Assembly: GCA_964613805.1 (NCBI GenBank)
Contig: CAZTJF010000005.1
Location: forward strand, 62,001 to 126,000
Source of the DNA: XYD12-FULL-36-8 sp964613805
GTDB taxonomy: Bacteria > Bacteroidota > Ignavibacteria > Ignavibacteriales > Ignavibacteriaceae
Reading direction: 5' to 3'
Length of the DNA stretch: 64,000 nt
Shown here: in pieces, positions 1 to 8,333 of the stretch
Layout: every line of letters begins with the position of its first letter
How positions within the stretch are numbered: the first letter of the stretch is position 1
Program-made: the position numbers and the translations under genes
Notes under the pieces: generated by a model
Seen by the model: the letters and a program-made list of their open reading frames with translations, nothing else
The model's database searches: none
What the model was told of the DNA's origin: nothing

Positions 1-2
1 AG

Positions 3-932
3 AATATTATTAATTCAAAGGAAGTAATTTTTCAGTCGGTGCAAAATGAGATTTCAAAGGGCAATTCAAATCACACTTTGAATGAAAATAAGAGACAAGA
101 ATTTAACCCAATTGAAAACGAGGATTCAATCATTGATGTAATAAAAAAAGATATAGATGAGAATATCATAGAGCAGGACAGCATAATGCCCAATTTAAAA
201 TCACAAATAGCAGATCAACCAGCAAGTACCTCAATCGAAGAACCAAATATTCCTGTATCAGAACAGACTGAGTATGTATCTGTTGAACATTACCACAAAC
301 TAAAACGAAAACTTGCCCAATCTCTTTATGATGAAATAAAAAATCCAATAAGATTAATTAAAAGCTATGCGGAACTTCTTAAGCAAAAATCAAACTCGAC
401 GGAAGCAAATAAAGTTTTGCAGAAAATGATTGAGCAAGCAAATATAGTGTTAGATTCGCTTCAATCGGAAAAAGATCTTACCGAAGATGAGTTTAGCATC
501 AAACCACAAGTACTTTATGTGGCTAATGTTTTAAATGACATTTTGCTTTTACTTGCAAACTACACCGAATTCCGCGGTATAAAATTGTTCCGTAAGTATG
601 AGGCAGATGCATCAGTTGTGATAGATAAAAATTTATTTTATCAGGCATGTCTTCAAATAGTGAGATTTTTCTGCGAAAATATTAAAGACAACGGGAATAT
701 TTTTGTCACATTATCAAGAACAAAGGAAACGATTATTCTTAAGTTTAAAGGTCCAGGCTCTAATATCACCGATGATATTCTTAACAGACTATTTGAGAAA
801 TCTTTAGTTTCAAACACAACAGATTTAGATATTGTAAAAAATATAATTTCTAAGCACAATGGCACAATCTCTGCAGAAAAAAACATTGATGGACAAACGG
901 AAATCAGCATTTCATTACCGATTGTTAAATAG
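3..932 (+). CDS. Degenerate histidine-kinase-like ATPase protein, 5' end outside window
   Basis: The frame is open to the left edge, so the true start probably lies outside; a GTG at 39 is the first possible start inside. Counting from that GTG, residues 1-90 are acidic and low in complexity. Residues 93-150 form a helical segment where a HisKA domain would sit, but the expected H-E-L-R-T-P reads YDEIKNPIR, so the phospho-acceptor His is missing. Residues 190-297 look like a HATPase domain: a weak N box (QACLQIVRFFCENI), a G1-like FKGPG and a closing ISLPIVK. It may be a pseudokinase, or a kinase that does not autophosphorylate in the usual way. It lies 27 nt upstream of miaA on the same strand. 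The family is fairly sure; activity is unknown. Confidence 0.6.
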   Translation, partial: NIINSKEVIFQSVQNEISKGNSNHTLNENKRQEFNPIENEDSIIDVIKKDIDENIIEQDSIMPNLKSQIADQPASTSIEEPNIPVSEQTEYVSVEHYHKLKRKLAQSLYDEIKNPIRLIKSYAELLKQKSNSTEANKVLQKMIEQANIVLDSLQSEKDLTEDEFSIKPQVLYVANVLNDILLLLANYTEFRGIKLFRKYEADASVVIDKNLFYQACLQIVRFFCENIKDNGNIFVTLSRTKETIILKFKGPGSNITDDILNRLFEKSLVSNTTDLDIVKNIISKHNGTISAEKNIDGQTEISISLPIVK

Positions 933-959
933 GAGCAGCTCAACTTAAACCAATCTTTA

Positions 960-1868
960 ATGCAGACAAATCTTATAACCATTCTCGGTCCAACAGCAAC
1001 CGGCAAAACAAAATTAGCCGCAAAACTTGCTCATAAATACAACGGTGAAATTATTTCTGCAGATTCGCGTCAAGTTTATTTGGGCATGGATATCGGAACG
1101 GGAAAAGATTTATCGGATTATGTGGTTGATGGAAAAAATATTAATTATCATTTGATTGACATCATTAACCCAAATGAAGAGTTTAATCTCTTTATGTTTA
1201 AGGAATTATTTGCCAAATCATTCTCAGATATTAGATTAAGAGATAAGTTGCCTTTTCTTGTTGGAGGAACCGGATTGTACATAAGCTCAATAATTCAAAA
1301 CTATGATTTGAAGAAAGCTGATTTCAGTTCCGATTATATGCAGAAATTGGAATTGCTAACTTTAAAGAAATTACAAAATCATCTGGTTAATCTTAATCCC
1401 AATGTTCATGTAAAAAATGATTTATTATCAAAAAACCGAATCATCAAAGCAATTCTTGTTGAAGAGTCAAAAGAAGGAATAAAGGATTTTCCTAAGGTAA
1501 AATCTCTTGTGCTTGGTATAAATCTTGAACGCGGCGAGGTGAGAAACAGAATAACAAAACGGCTCAGAAAAAGACTAGATGAGGGAATGATAAGCGAGGT
1601 GAAACGGCTTATTGGTTCGGGAATTTCTTTTGAACGGCTTGAATCATTTGGCTTGGAATACAAATTCGTTTCATTGTATCTGAAAGGCGAACTAAGCTTT
1701 GATGAAATGTTTCAAAAGCTAAATACTGCGATTCATCAGTTTGCCAAAAGACAAATGACATGGTTTAGAAAAATGGAACGAGAGGGAGTAAAGATTGAGT
1801 GGCTGGATGGGGATGATTTTGGAGCAGCATGCACTCTGATTGATGAAATTTTACAACAACAACAATGA
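960..1868 (+). CDS. miaA: tRNA dimethylallyltransferase MiaA
   Basis: Transfers a dimethylallyl group to N6 of A37 in tRNAs that read UNN codons. At 302 aa it has normal family length. The P-loop GPTATGKT is at residues 10-17, followed by SADSRQVYLGMDIGTGK with the catalytic Asp at 35. GGTGLYI lies near residue 103, and the C-terminal QFAKRQMTWFRK is the tRNA-contacting helix typical of MiaA. Its stop overlaps the next start by 4 nt (ATGA), so it is probably translationally coupled to the glycosyltransferase. Confidence 0.96.
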   Translation: MQTNLITILGPTATGKTKLAAKLAHKYNGEIISADSRQVYLGMDIGTGKDLSDYVVDGKNINYHLIDIINPNEEFNLFMFKELFAKSFSDIRLRDKLPFLVGGTGLYISSIIQNYDLKKADFSSDYMQKLELLTLKKLQNHLVNLNPNVHVKNDLLSKNRIIKAILVEESKEGIKDFPKVKSLVLGINLERGEVRNRITKRLRKRLDEGMISEVKRLIGSGISFERLESFGLEYKFVSLYLKGELSFDEMFQKLNTAIHQFAKRQMTWFRKMEREGVKIEWLDGDDFGAACTLIDEILQQQQ

Positions 1869-3196
1869 GTGACCTTCCAGAAATTGTTCAATGCTATCTT
1901 AAAAAGTACTCTCTTGATATCTGGCACTTAGAATCAAATCTTAAACACAATATAGAAAATGCAGTTGTTGTACCGGTAATTTGTGAGTATGAAAATTTGA
2001 GACAGCTTTTGTCTTCATTGATTGTGAATGATCTCAATTACTTTTACAATACAGTTATAATATTCGTTGTTAATAATATTTCCGATTCTACCAAAGAAGT
2101 CAAAGATGACAATCAAAAATCAATTGTTTTTTTGCGGGAAATAATTTCCTGCAAAAGTTCATTGGACACGCTGATTTCTAAAATTCATAAAAGTAATATG
2201 AACGTTGGCTTAGTTGATGCATCCTCGCGTGGATTGGAAATGCCCAAGAAAATTGGCGGTGTTGGTTTAGCAAGAAAGATAGGAATGGACGAAGCGTTAA
2301 AAGTTTTTAACTATCAATCCAATTTTAAAAAGCTTCTTATTTGTCTTGATGCTGACTGCTCGGTAGAATCAAAATATCTTACTTCCGTCGTTGAGGAATT
2401 TAATACTAAAAACCTCTCGGCAGGTTATGTGTGTTTTGCACACAATGTTGATGAAGATTCAATTACAACAGAAGCAATTATCTGTTATGAAATATTCCTT
2501 CATTACTATGTGCTTGGACTGCAATATGCTAATTCACCATTTGCATTTCACACAATTGGTTCCACGATGATTTGCGATTATGAAAGCTATATCAAAGTAG
2601 AAGGAATGAATAAAAAGAAAGCCGCAGAAGATTTTTACTTTATGGAAAAGCTTGCCAAGAATAATAAAATTGTAAAAATTAATTCAACAACGGTTCAGCC
2701 ATCATCCAGAAGTTCTTGGCGTGTGCCGTTTGGTACGGGTCAAAGAGTTGGGAGATTTTTGTCACACAAACAAAACGAATATTTACTCTATAACCCGATT
2801 TGTTTTGATATTTTAAAGCAATGGTTAAATATTTTTTCCTCATCGGATTCGCTTTTAGCAGAAGAGTATCGAAAACTTGCACAGAATATTCATCCCGAAT
2901 TAATTAATTTTCTAATGGAACAAAATTTTATTAGTGATTGGAATAAAATTTCGGAAAATTCAACGTCATCAGAACAGATTGCTAAGCAAAAGCACAAATG
3001 GTTTGATGGATTTAGAACTTTGAAATTGATTCACCATCTGAGAGATAATGCATTTCCTCAAATAAATATGTTTGAAGCCTTGAATGGACTTTTAACTCGA
3101 TTAGAAATTAGTGATGGATTTTTCACGTATGAAAAAGATGTCCCCAATCTTGATGTTCAAAGAAAATATCTCGAACTATTGCGAAACTTGACTTAG
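1865..3196 (+). CDS. Glycosyltransferase family 2-like protein
   Basis: A 443-aa protein whose residues 33-240 resemble a GT-A fold. VVVPVICEYENLRQLL opens the domain in the place of the usual nucleotide-sugar-binding strand, and LLICLDADCSVESKYL carries a DxD-like motif (Asp162, Asp164). A conserved-looking AAEDFYFMEKLAK is in the position of the acceptor or catalytic ED motif. The remaining 200 residues are not recognised. There is no signal peptide or membrane segment, so a cytoplasmic enzyme is likely. It starts inside the miaA stop codon and is followed 14 nt later by a flavoprotein gene. The substrate is unknown. Confidence 0.7.
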   Translation: MSDLPEIVQCYLKKYSLDIWHLESNLKHNIENAVVVPVICEYENLRQLLSSLIVNDLNYFYNTVIIFVVNNISDSTKEVKDDNQKSIVFLREIISCKSSLDTLISKIHKSNMNVGLVDASSRGLEMPKKIGGVGLARKIGMDEALKVFNYQSNFKKLLICLDADCSVESKYLTSVVEEFNTKNLSAGYVCFAHNVDEDSITTEAIICYEIFLHYYVLGLQYANSPFAFHTIGSTMICDYESYIKVEGMNKKKAAEDFYFMEKLAKNNKIVKINSTTVQPSSRSSWRVPFGTGQRVGRFLSHKQNEYLLYNPICFDILKQWLNIFSSSDSLLAEEYRKLAQNIHPELINFLMEQNFISDWNKISENSTSSEQIAKQKHKWFDGFRTLKLIHHLRDNAFPQINMFEALNGLLTRLEISDGFFTYEKDVPNLDVQRKYLELLRNLT

Positions 3197-3210
3197 ATAA
3201 ATACAACATT

Positions 3211-4686
3211 ATGATAATAAAAACATCACCTGACGAAATACAAAATTATTTAGCAGATGCTTCCAACCTCAAAGGATTCTGCGATGCCGTTTACTTTCCC
3301 GAATATGAATCAGATGTAATTGAGATTTTAAAGGAGGCAAGCCAAAAGAAAATTAAGGTCACTATTTCGGGCAACGGTACTGGCCTTACAGGTGCAAGAG
3401 TACCTCAAGGGGGGATTGTAATCTCAACCGAAAGATTGAATCGCATTCTCGAAATAAATGGACGAGAAAAAACTGCAATAGTTGAACCCGGAGTTATACT
3501 TGCTGATTTTCAGCAGCTTATAAATGACAGAAAGTTAATGTATCCTCCCGATCCAACTGAAAGAAATTGTTTTATCGGCGGAACTGTTGCTACTAATGCC
3601 TCCGGTGAAAAGACATTTAAGTATGGAGCAACGCGCAATTACGTTTTAGAACTGCACGTTGTTTTAGCTAATGGTGATTTGTTGAAATTGAAACGCGGCG
3701 AAACGATTTCTGATAATTATACACTTAGACTTAAAACAAAATCCGGGAGTGAATACACTTTACAAATACCGGAATATAATATGCCCTCGACAAAAAACAC
3801 TTCGGGGTATTTCTCCCAAAGAAATATGGATGCAATTGATCTCTTCATTGGCTCTGAGGGCACGCTTGGTGTAATTACCGAAATAAAACTGAAACTTGTT
3901 GATTTATCCGAAAGGATTTTATCATGCGTTGTTTTCTTTAATCAAGAAAAGAATGCGTTGTCGTTCATAAGTAAAGCAAGAGAAATTTCATATCAAACTC
4001 GTCGGAAAAAACTGAAAAATGCCCTTGATTCATTGGCGCTTGAGTTCTTCGATAAAAATGCTCTGAGTTTTTTGCTGAAAGATTATCCAAATATTCCGCC
4101 AAATGCAGCTACGGCAGTTTGGTTTGAGCAGGAAGTAAATTCTCGTAATGAAGAAAAACTTCTTGAAGCATGGATGAAGTTAATTGATGAATTTAATGGT
4201 GATGAAAAAAGTGCATGGTTTGCTTTTTCCGATTCAGATAACAAAAAAATTCAAGAGTTCCGTCACGCAATTTCCTGGAAGATAAACGAATACATTTCTC
4301 AAAAAAACTTGAAGAAGCTTGGAACTGATGTTGCAGTTCCCAATGAAAAATTCGAGGAGCTATACTATTTCAGTAAAGATGAGGTCGAAAAGGAAAATCT
4401 GCCTTACGTAGTTTACGGGCATTTCGGCAACTCTCACATGCACCTAAACATACTGCCTAAAAGCGAAGATGTATATGTAAAAGGAAAGGAAATTTACAAG
4501 AAGATTTGCATGAAAGCTGTTGAACTTGGCGGCACAATCTCTGCCGAGCATGGAATTGGAAAGCTGAAAACTGAGTATTTAGTTTTAATGTACGGCGAAG
4601 AAAATGTTAAGAGAATGTTTGAGGTAAAAAAAGCACTCGATCCGAATTTGATTTTGGGAAGCGGGAATATTTTTAAGTCGTTATAA
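3211..4686 (+). CDS. FAD-binding oxidase/dehydrogenase, GlcD/D-lactate dehydrogenase type
   Basis: A 491-aa flavoprotein. Residues 25-230 form an FAD_binding_4 domain: PEYESDVIEILKEA, SGNGTGLTGARVPQGG for pyrophosphate binding, and FIGGTVATNASGEKTFKYG. The C-terminal half is the FAD-oxidase C domain, with YGHFGNSHMHLNILP and the signature GGTISAEHGIGKLKTEYL. The family oxidises 2-hydroxy acids such as glycolate or D-lactate. There is no iron-sulfur extension or GlcE/GlcF partner nearby, so the substrate and electron acceptor cannot be named. It is the last gene of the plus-strand run and is followed by a strong inverted repeat. Confidence 0.85.
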   Translation: MIIKTSPDEIQNYLADASNLKGFCDAVYFPEYESDVIEILKEASQKKIKVTISGNGTGLTGARVPQGGIVISTERLNRILEINGREKTAIVEPGVILADFQQLINDRKLMYPPDPTERNCFIGGTVATNASGEKTFKYGATRNYVLELHVVLANGDLLKLKRGETISDNYTLRLKTKSGSEYTLQIPEYNMPSTKNTSGYFSQRNMDAIDLFIGSEGTLGVITEIKLKLVDLSERILSCVVFFNQEKNALSFISKAREISYQTRRKKLKNALDSLALEFFDKNALSFLLKDYPNIPPNAATAVWFEQEVNSRNEEKLLEAWMKLIDEFNGDEKSAWFAFSDSDNKKIQEFRHAISWKINEYISQKNLKKLGTDVAVPNEKFEELYYFSKDEVEKENLPYVVYGHFGNSHMHLNILPKSEDVYVKGKEIYKKICMKAVELGGTISAEHGIGKLKTEYLVLMYGEENVKRMFEVKKALDPNLILGSGNIFKSL

Positions 4687-4688
4687 CA

Positions 4689-4741
4689 AAACCTCCAAGG
4701 TTTCACCGATAAAACAGAACACCTTAAAACCTTGGAGGTTT
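4689..4741. repeat. Perfect 15-bp inverted repeat, likely terminator or dispersed palindrome
   Basis: The arms AAACCTCCAAGGTTT (4689-4703) and AAACCTTGGAGGTTT (4727-4741) are exact reverse complements with a 23-nt loop, starting 3 nt after the flavoprotein stop. Related ACCTTCAAGG/ACCTTGAAGG pairs occur at 18103-18152 and 56835-56881, so this looks like one copy of a small intergenic palindrome family that may also stop transcription. There is no clear T-run after it on the plus strand. Confidence 0.6.
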
Positions 4742-4763
4742 AGGCAAATATTTTAATTTTTCA

Positions 4764-4791
4764 CCGCTACCCCGCTCACGCGGGGAAAACC
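4764..4791. repeat. Solitary type I-E-like CRISPR-repeat-like palindrome
   Basis: The core CCCCGCTCACGCGGGG (4770-4785) forms a 6-bp GC stem with a TCAC loop in AT-rich surroundings. The core and the following GAAAAC closely resemble the consensus of type I-E CRISPR repeats. Only one copy is present, with no spacers, leader or cas genes, so it is not an array here. It may instead serve as a terminator hairpin for the convergent genes on either side. Confidence 0.4.
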
Positions 4792-4806
4792 AAATAGAAA
4801 AATTGG

Positions 4807-6054
4807 CTAATCCTTGATGCAGCGAACACTATACCCTATTTCCAATTCGCCGCCTTCGTAGATGCTGAGGAGATTATCATAGTAGTACATGTACATGATG
4901 AATGAGGTTGTACTACTGACCGGTGTAGAACTCCAAAAGAAAGCGTGGTTAGGCATAAAAAACCCAGGGGAGACCCGTTGGCCCGCCAACAAAGCTGAAA
5001 AACCGCTTGTATTTGTGCCTTGACCGCCACCAATTCCTTGCCCAATTGCTTTTAATGTATTGCTATTATATCCTACTAGGGTTGCTAACGTATCAAATTC
5101 TTGACTTGTCGGGATATGCCAGTCAGGGGGGCAAATACCTAGTTCCAAATACGACCAATCCATTGCTTCATTCCATTGGTACAAACCACCGTATTTATCG
5201 CAATTTGTAATACTATCTCCATAACAATATTTTTCTATCACACCATTGTTGCTTTGACTTGTAATTGAATTGATCATTATTCCAACATCAAGATTTTCTT
5301 TTAACCAGCACTGATTCCCTATTTTTACAGTGTGGTATAATTTACCTTCATATAATACAGTTGGTGCTTCAGGACAATATCTTTCTATTACCAAGTCACC
5401 TAAGTCGAGTAGATCATCTGCTATGTTCGGAAGATTTGTAAATGTCTTTCTCCCAATAAACGGATTCGTGGCAACAAGACTATCTATTGGTGTATCAAGA
5501 AAAGAAAATTTGTTACTCTCATTTTCATTTAGTTGCGTATTTGAAGCTATATCCGTTGACAAGTGTTTACTACCATAAATTAACATGACTTTCTTAACAA
5601 CCGTATATTTTTCATCAATCTTTATTCTTAAAAGATAAATCCCATTTGGCAGGCCGTTTAATTCTATATCAACAAAATTTGTTCCCGCATTCATTATGCT
5701 CTCAATCGCTTCAGTAACTCTTTCTCCCAATAAATTAAAAACTTCAATCTTCACTACTCCACTATTTGGCAGAGTAATGTATATCCTTGTCTTTGGATTA
5801 AAAGGATTTGGGAAATTGTTTGAAATTGCATAACCGGTCGGTAATTGTTCGTCTTTTACTTCAGTAAGTGTAAAGCTGAAGCTTCCATTTGACGATGTAG
5901 TTGTGTTGTAAACATTAGGACTGATATAGAGATTAAGAGTTATACCAGCTAATCCCAAATCGTCTTCGTCGACAATTTTTCCTATAACAGTTTGTGATGA
6001 TAGTCGGCAAGATAGTAAAAAAATTGCTGTTGCGATGAGTAAAGAATTTTTCAT
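4807..6054 (-). CDS. Exported FISUMP-domain protein with internal sorting-domain-like module
   Basis: A 415-aa protein with a signal peptide (residues 1-21, ending SCRLSSQ), then a short carboxypeptidase-regulatory-like domain (residues 22-70, VIGKIVDEDDLGLAGITLNL). Next is a T9SS type A sorting-like module (residues 75-160, ISNNFPNPFNPKTRIYITLP through IYLLRIKID). The C-terminal 180 residues form a FISUMP domain: YHTVKIGNQCWLKENLDVG, CPPDWHIPTSQEFDTL, FFWSST and GYSVRCIKD. The sorting-like module is normally the extreme C-terminus, so its central position is odd; here it may act as a structural domain. A cell-surface location is likely. Function is unknown. Confidence 0.8.
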   Translation of the reverse strand: MKNSLLIATAIFLLSCRLSSQTVIGKIVDEDDLGLAGITLNLYISPNVYNTTTSSNGSFSFTLTEVKDEQLPTGYAISNNFPNPFNPKTRIYITLPNSGVVKIEVFNLLGERVTEAIESIMNAGTNFVDIELNGLPNGIYLLRIKIDEKYTVVKKVMLIYGSKHLSTDIASNTQLNENESNKFSFLDTPIDSLVATNPFIGRKTFTNLPNIADDLLDLGDLVIERYCPEAPTVLYEGKLYHTVKIGNQCWLKENLDVGIMINSITSQSNNGVIEKYCYGDSITNCDKYGGLYQWNEAMDWSYLELGICPPDWHIPTSQEFDTLATLVGYNSNTLKAIGQGIGGGQGTNTSGFSALLAGQRVSPGFFMPNHAFFWSSTPVSSTTSFIMYMYYYDNLLSIYEGGELEIGYSVRCIKD

Positions 6055-6133
6055 AATAGCTCCCTAAGACTATTAATAAAATGGATGTTAATATATTATA
6101 TAATAATAAAAGAAAACAACCTTTATATGAACT

Positions 6134-7582
6134 TTATTTCTTTTCCTTTTTGTAAGTAGTTCCCTCTTTCGAGTCTTTCAACTCAATTCCCAGTTCCTTC
6201 AATCCATCTCTAATCTTATCGGATAAAGCAAAGTTTTTTTCTTTTCTTGCATCATTTCGTAATCGAATCAATAAATCAATGAGTTCTTTTTCAATAGAAC
6301 TTCCTTCTACTTGAGCTTTATCAAGGTCAACAATTCCTAAAACCCCTTGTGCAGTTTTAGAAAGAAATTCTTTCACATTAGAATAAAATTCCAAAGGAAG
6401 ATTTTCATTCTCAGCAATAGTTTTATTCACATCTCTCACAAAATCAAACAGCACTGCTACAGCTTGGGGGGTGTTCAAATCATCGTCCATTGCAGTTTCA
6501 AAATCCTTGTGATACTTTTCAAAATCTAAATTGGAATTAACTCCCTCTCCCTCTTGTCCGCCTCTGGCGGATTGGAGAGGGCTGGGGTGAGGTTCCAACT
6601 CCATATTTATTTTTTCAATTAAATTCTCAAACTTCTCCAAACCCTTTTTGGTAGAATCAAGTAATTCATCGCTAAACTCTAATGGACCACGGTAATGTGT
6701 TTGGCAGAACAACAAACGAATTGCTTCGGTAGAGTAATGTTTAAGCACATCTCTTGCTGTGAAAAAATTACCAAGTGATTTCGACATCTTTTCATTGTTT
6801 ATGTTTAGGAAACCGAAGTGAATCCAATAATTGACAAACTTCTTTCCGTTTGCAGCTTCACTTTGTGCAATTTCGTTTTCGTGATGAGGAAAGATTAAAT
6901 CATTGCCGCCTGCATGAATGTCAAATGTCTCGCCCAAATGTTTACAGCTCATAGCAGAGCATTCGATATGCCAGCCAGGTCTTCCTTTTCCCCAGGGACT
7001 TTCCCAGAACGGCTCGCCTTCTTTTGCTTTTTTCCAAAGCGCAAAGTCAAGTGGATTTTTCTTTTCTTCATTCACATCAACTCTTGCACCGGATTCAAGC
7101 TCATCAAGTTTCTTACCACTCAGCTTTCCATATTTGTTAAACTTTGACACATCATAAAAAACATTTCCATCAACGTTGTAAGCAAAACCGTTTTTCTCAA
7201 GCCGCTTAATAAAATCAACTATCTCGTGAACATGTTCGGTTGCTTTTGGATAAACATCTGCGCGTCGAACTTTTAACTTTTCAATATCATCAAAAAAAGC
7301 TTTAGTGTACTTTTCTGCCACATGCTTTGCATCTATTTTTTCTTCAATCGATTTCTTGATTATCCTGTCATCAATATCAGTTAAATTCATTATGTATTTA
7401 ACCTTGTATCCTTTGTACTCAAGATATCTTCTCAGAACATCAGCCATAATGAAAGAACGAGCATTTCCGATGTGAAAGTAATCGTAAACGGTTGGACCGC
7501 AAACGTACATTTTAACTTCATGCGGATTTAGGGGAATGAATTCTTCTTTTTTTCTTGTGAGTGTGTTGTAGATTGAAGGCAT
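6134..7582 (-). CDS. cysS: Cysteinyl-tRNA synthetase
   Basis: Class I synthetase charging tRNA-Cys. The HIGH-type motif FHIGNARSF is at residues 36-44 and KMSKS at 265-269. Zinc ligands are visible at Cys28 (YVCGPT), Cys208 (HIECS) and His233/234 (FPHHENE). At 482 aa it is slightly longer than usual because residues 331-347 (PHPSPLQSARGGQEGEG) are an in-frame insertion of a palindromic repeat between the catalytic and anticodon-binding parts. The flanking protein aligns normally with the family, so the enzyme is probably active. Confidence 0.96.
   Translation of the reverse strand: MPSIYNTLTRKKEEFIPLNPHEVKMYVCGPTVYDYFHIGNARSFIMADVLRRYLEYKGYKVKYIMNLTDIDDRIIKKSIEEKIDAKHVAEKYTKAFFDDIEKLKVRRADVYPKATEHVHEIVDFIKRLEKNGFAYNVDGNVFYDVSKFNKYGKLSGKKLDELESGARVDVNEEKKNPLDFALWKKAKEGEPFWESPWGKGRPGWHIECSAMSCKHLGETFDIHAGGNDLIFPHHENEIAQSEAANGKKFVNYWIHFGFLNINNEKMSKSLGNFFTARDVLKHYSTEAIRLLFCQTHYRGPLEFSDELLDSTKKGLEKFENLIEKINMELEPHPSPLQSARGGQEGEGVNSNLDFEKYHKDFETAMDDDLNTPQAVAVLFDFVRDVNKTIAENENLPLEFYSNVKEFLSKTAQGVLGIVDLDKAQVEGSSIEKELIDLLIRLRNDARKEKNFALSDKIRDGLKELGIELKDSKEGTTYKKEKK
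6543..6593. repeat. Palindromic repeat element inserted in frame in cysS
   Basis: A GC-richer block of about 51 nt inside cysS. Its centre TCCGCCTCTGGCGGA is a perfect 6-bp stem with a 3-nt loop; the outer arms CCCTCTCC and GGAGAGGG also pair. The flank GGGGTGAGG together with CCCTCTCC resembles a dispersed element known from many Bacteroidota genomes, usually seen between genes. Here its length is a multiple of three, it contains no stop in the cysS frame, and it adds 17 residues. Confidence 0.7.
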
Positions 7583-7620
7583 AAAATGTTTGTAATTTGT
7601 TCTTAAAATGAACTTAAAAA

Positions 7621-8067
7621 CTATTGACTCAATTTTTCAAAGTCATCTAAATCTTTGAATCGTTTAGCGGCCGACTTATTCTTTTTTAAATCTTCCAAAC
7701 CAATAATATTAATCATTACTTCATTCATCAAAATTGTTTTGCGATTCCTGAAACATTCATCGAATGATACTCCTGAGATGGTCGTTAATATTTCAATCCG
7801 TAATGGCGGGAGTCCGAGTCTTGTTATTTGATTTTCCTTAGTGAATAATGCTGTTGATAAATTAGGGACATCAAATCCAAATTCTTTAAGAGACTTGATT
7901 AGTTTGCCAGCATTTTTCTCTGATCTGGAAACCCAAATATCCATATCGCCGGTAGCTCTTGGATAACCATAAAATCCAACCGCCCAGCCGCCGATTACTA
8001 AATACTCAACTTGTTTTGAATTCAGCAGTTTCAAAAACTCGCTGAAGTCTTTCGGTATTTGGATCAT
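7621..8067 (-). CDS. Nucleotidyltransferase-fold protein (toxin-like)
   Basis: A 148-aa minimal nucleotidyltransferase. YLVIGGWAVGFYGYPRATGD carries the GG motif, followed by the metal-binding Asp41 and Asp43 (DMDIW), as in the DUF6036/AbiEii-like group. These often form the catalytic partner of two-gene toxin-antitoxin-like modules that add nucleotides to a target. Its 5' end overlaps the 69-aa gene upstream by 62 nt in another frame, so the two are translationally linked. The toxin role is inferred from context only. Confidence 0.7.
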   Translation of the reverse strand: MIQIPKDFSEFLKLLNSKQVEYLVIGGWAVGFYGYPRATGDMDIWVSRSEKNAGKLIKSLKEFGFDVPNLSTALFTKENQITRLGLPPLRIEILTTISGVSFDECFRNRKTILMNEVMINIIGLEDLKKNKSAAKRFKDLDDFEKLSQ

Positions 8068-8215
8068 AACCCAAAATAAGGATTCTTAATAATTCGACAG
8101 CTTGCAGCCGTTCAGCAGGCGTTTTAGATAACCAAAATTCCAGATCGTCATCTTTGTCATCCAAATTGCTGAAAGAAATTGCTTTTTTATCTAACTTAAA
8201 TAATTCTTCGTTCAT
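8006..8215 (-). CDS. Small partner of the nucleotidyltransferase (antitoxin-like)
   Basis: A 69-aa acidic N-terminus followed by a helical region with KTPAERLQAVELLRILILGY and DPNTERLQRVFE. This resembles the short proteins that precede AbiEii/DUF6036-type nucleotidyltransferases. It has no signal peptide or DNA-binding motif that I can see. The 62-nt overlap with the downstream nucleotidyltransferase is long and suggests paired synthesis. Confidence 0.6.
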   Translation of the reverse strand: MNEELFKLDKKAISFSNLDDKDDDLEFWLSKTPAERLQAVELLRILILGYDPNTERLQRVFETAEFKTS

Positions 8216-8285
8216 TTAGTTGGCTTTTTATTTCGTCAGATCAAATATAATTAAAATCGCTTGATGAATTAAGTGTCATCGCTAC

Positions 8286-8333
8286 AAACCTTGTTTCTCA
8301 ATTTCCAATTTTCTTGCCTAAGAAACTGGGTTT
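8286..8333. repeat. Imperfect inverted repeat at the rluD 3' end
   Basis: AAACCTTGTTTCT (8286-8298) pairs imperfectly with AGAAACTGGGTTT (about 8321-8333), overlapping the last codons of rluD. It may terminate the long minus-strand operon. The AAACTGGGTT half also appears in hairpins near 30106 and 55883. Confidence 0.35.

Noticed and set aside
4836..5578. Small ORFs on both strands within the FISUMP gene
   Set aside because: They overlap a well-supported 415-aa coding frame and show no domain.
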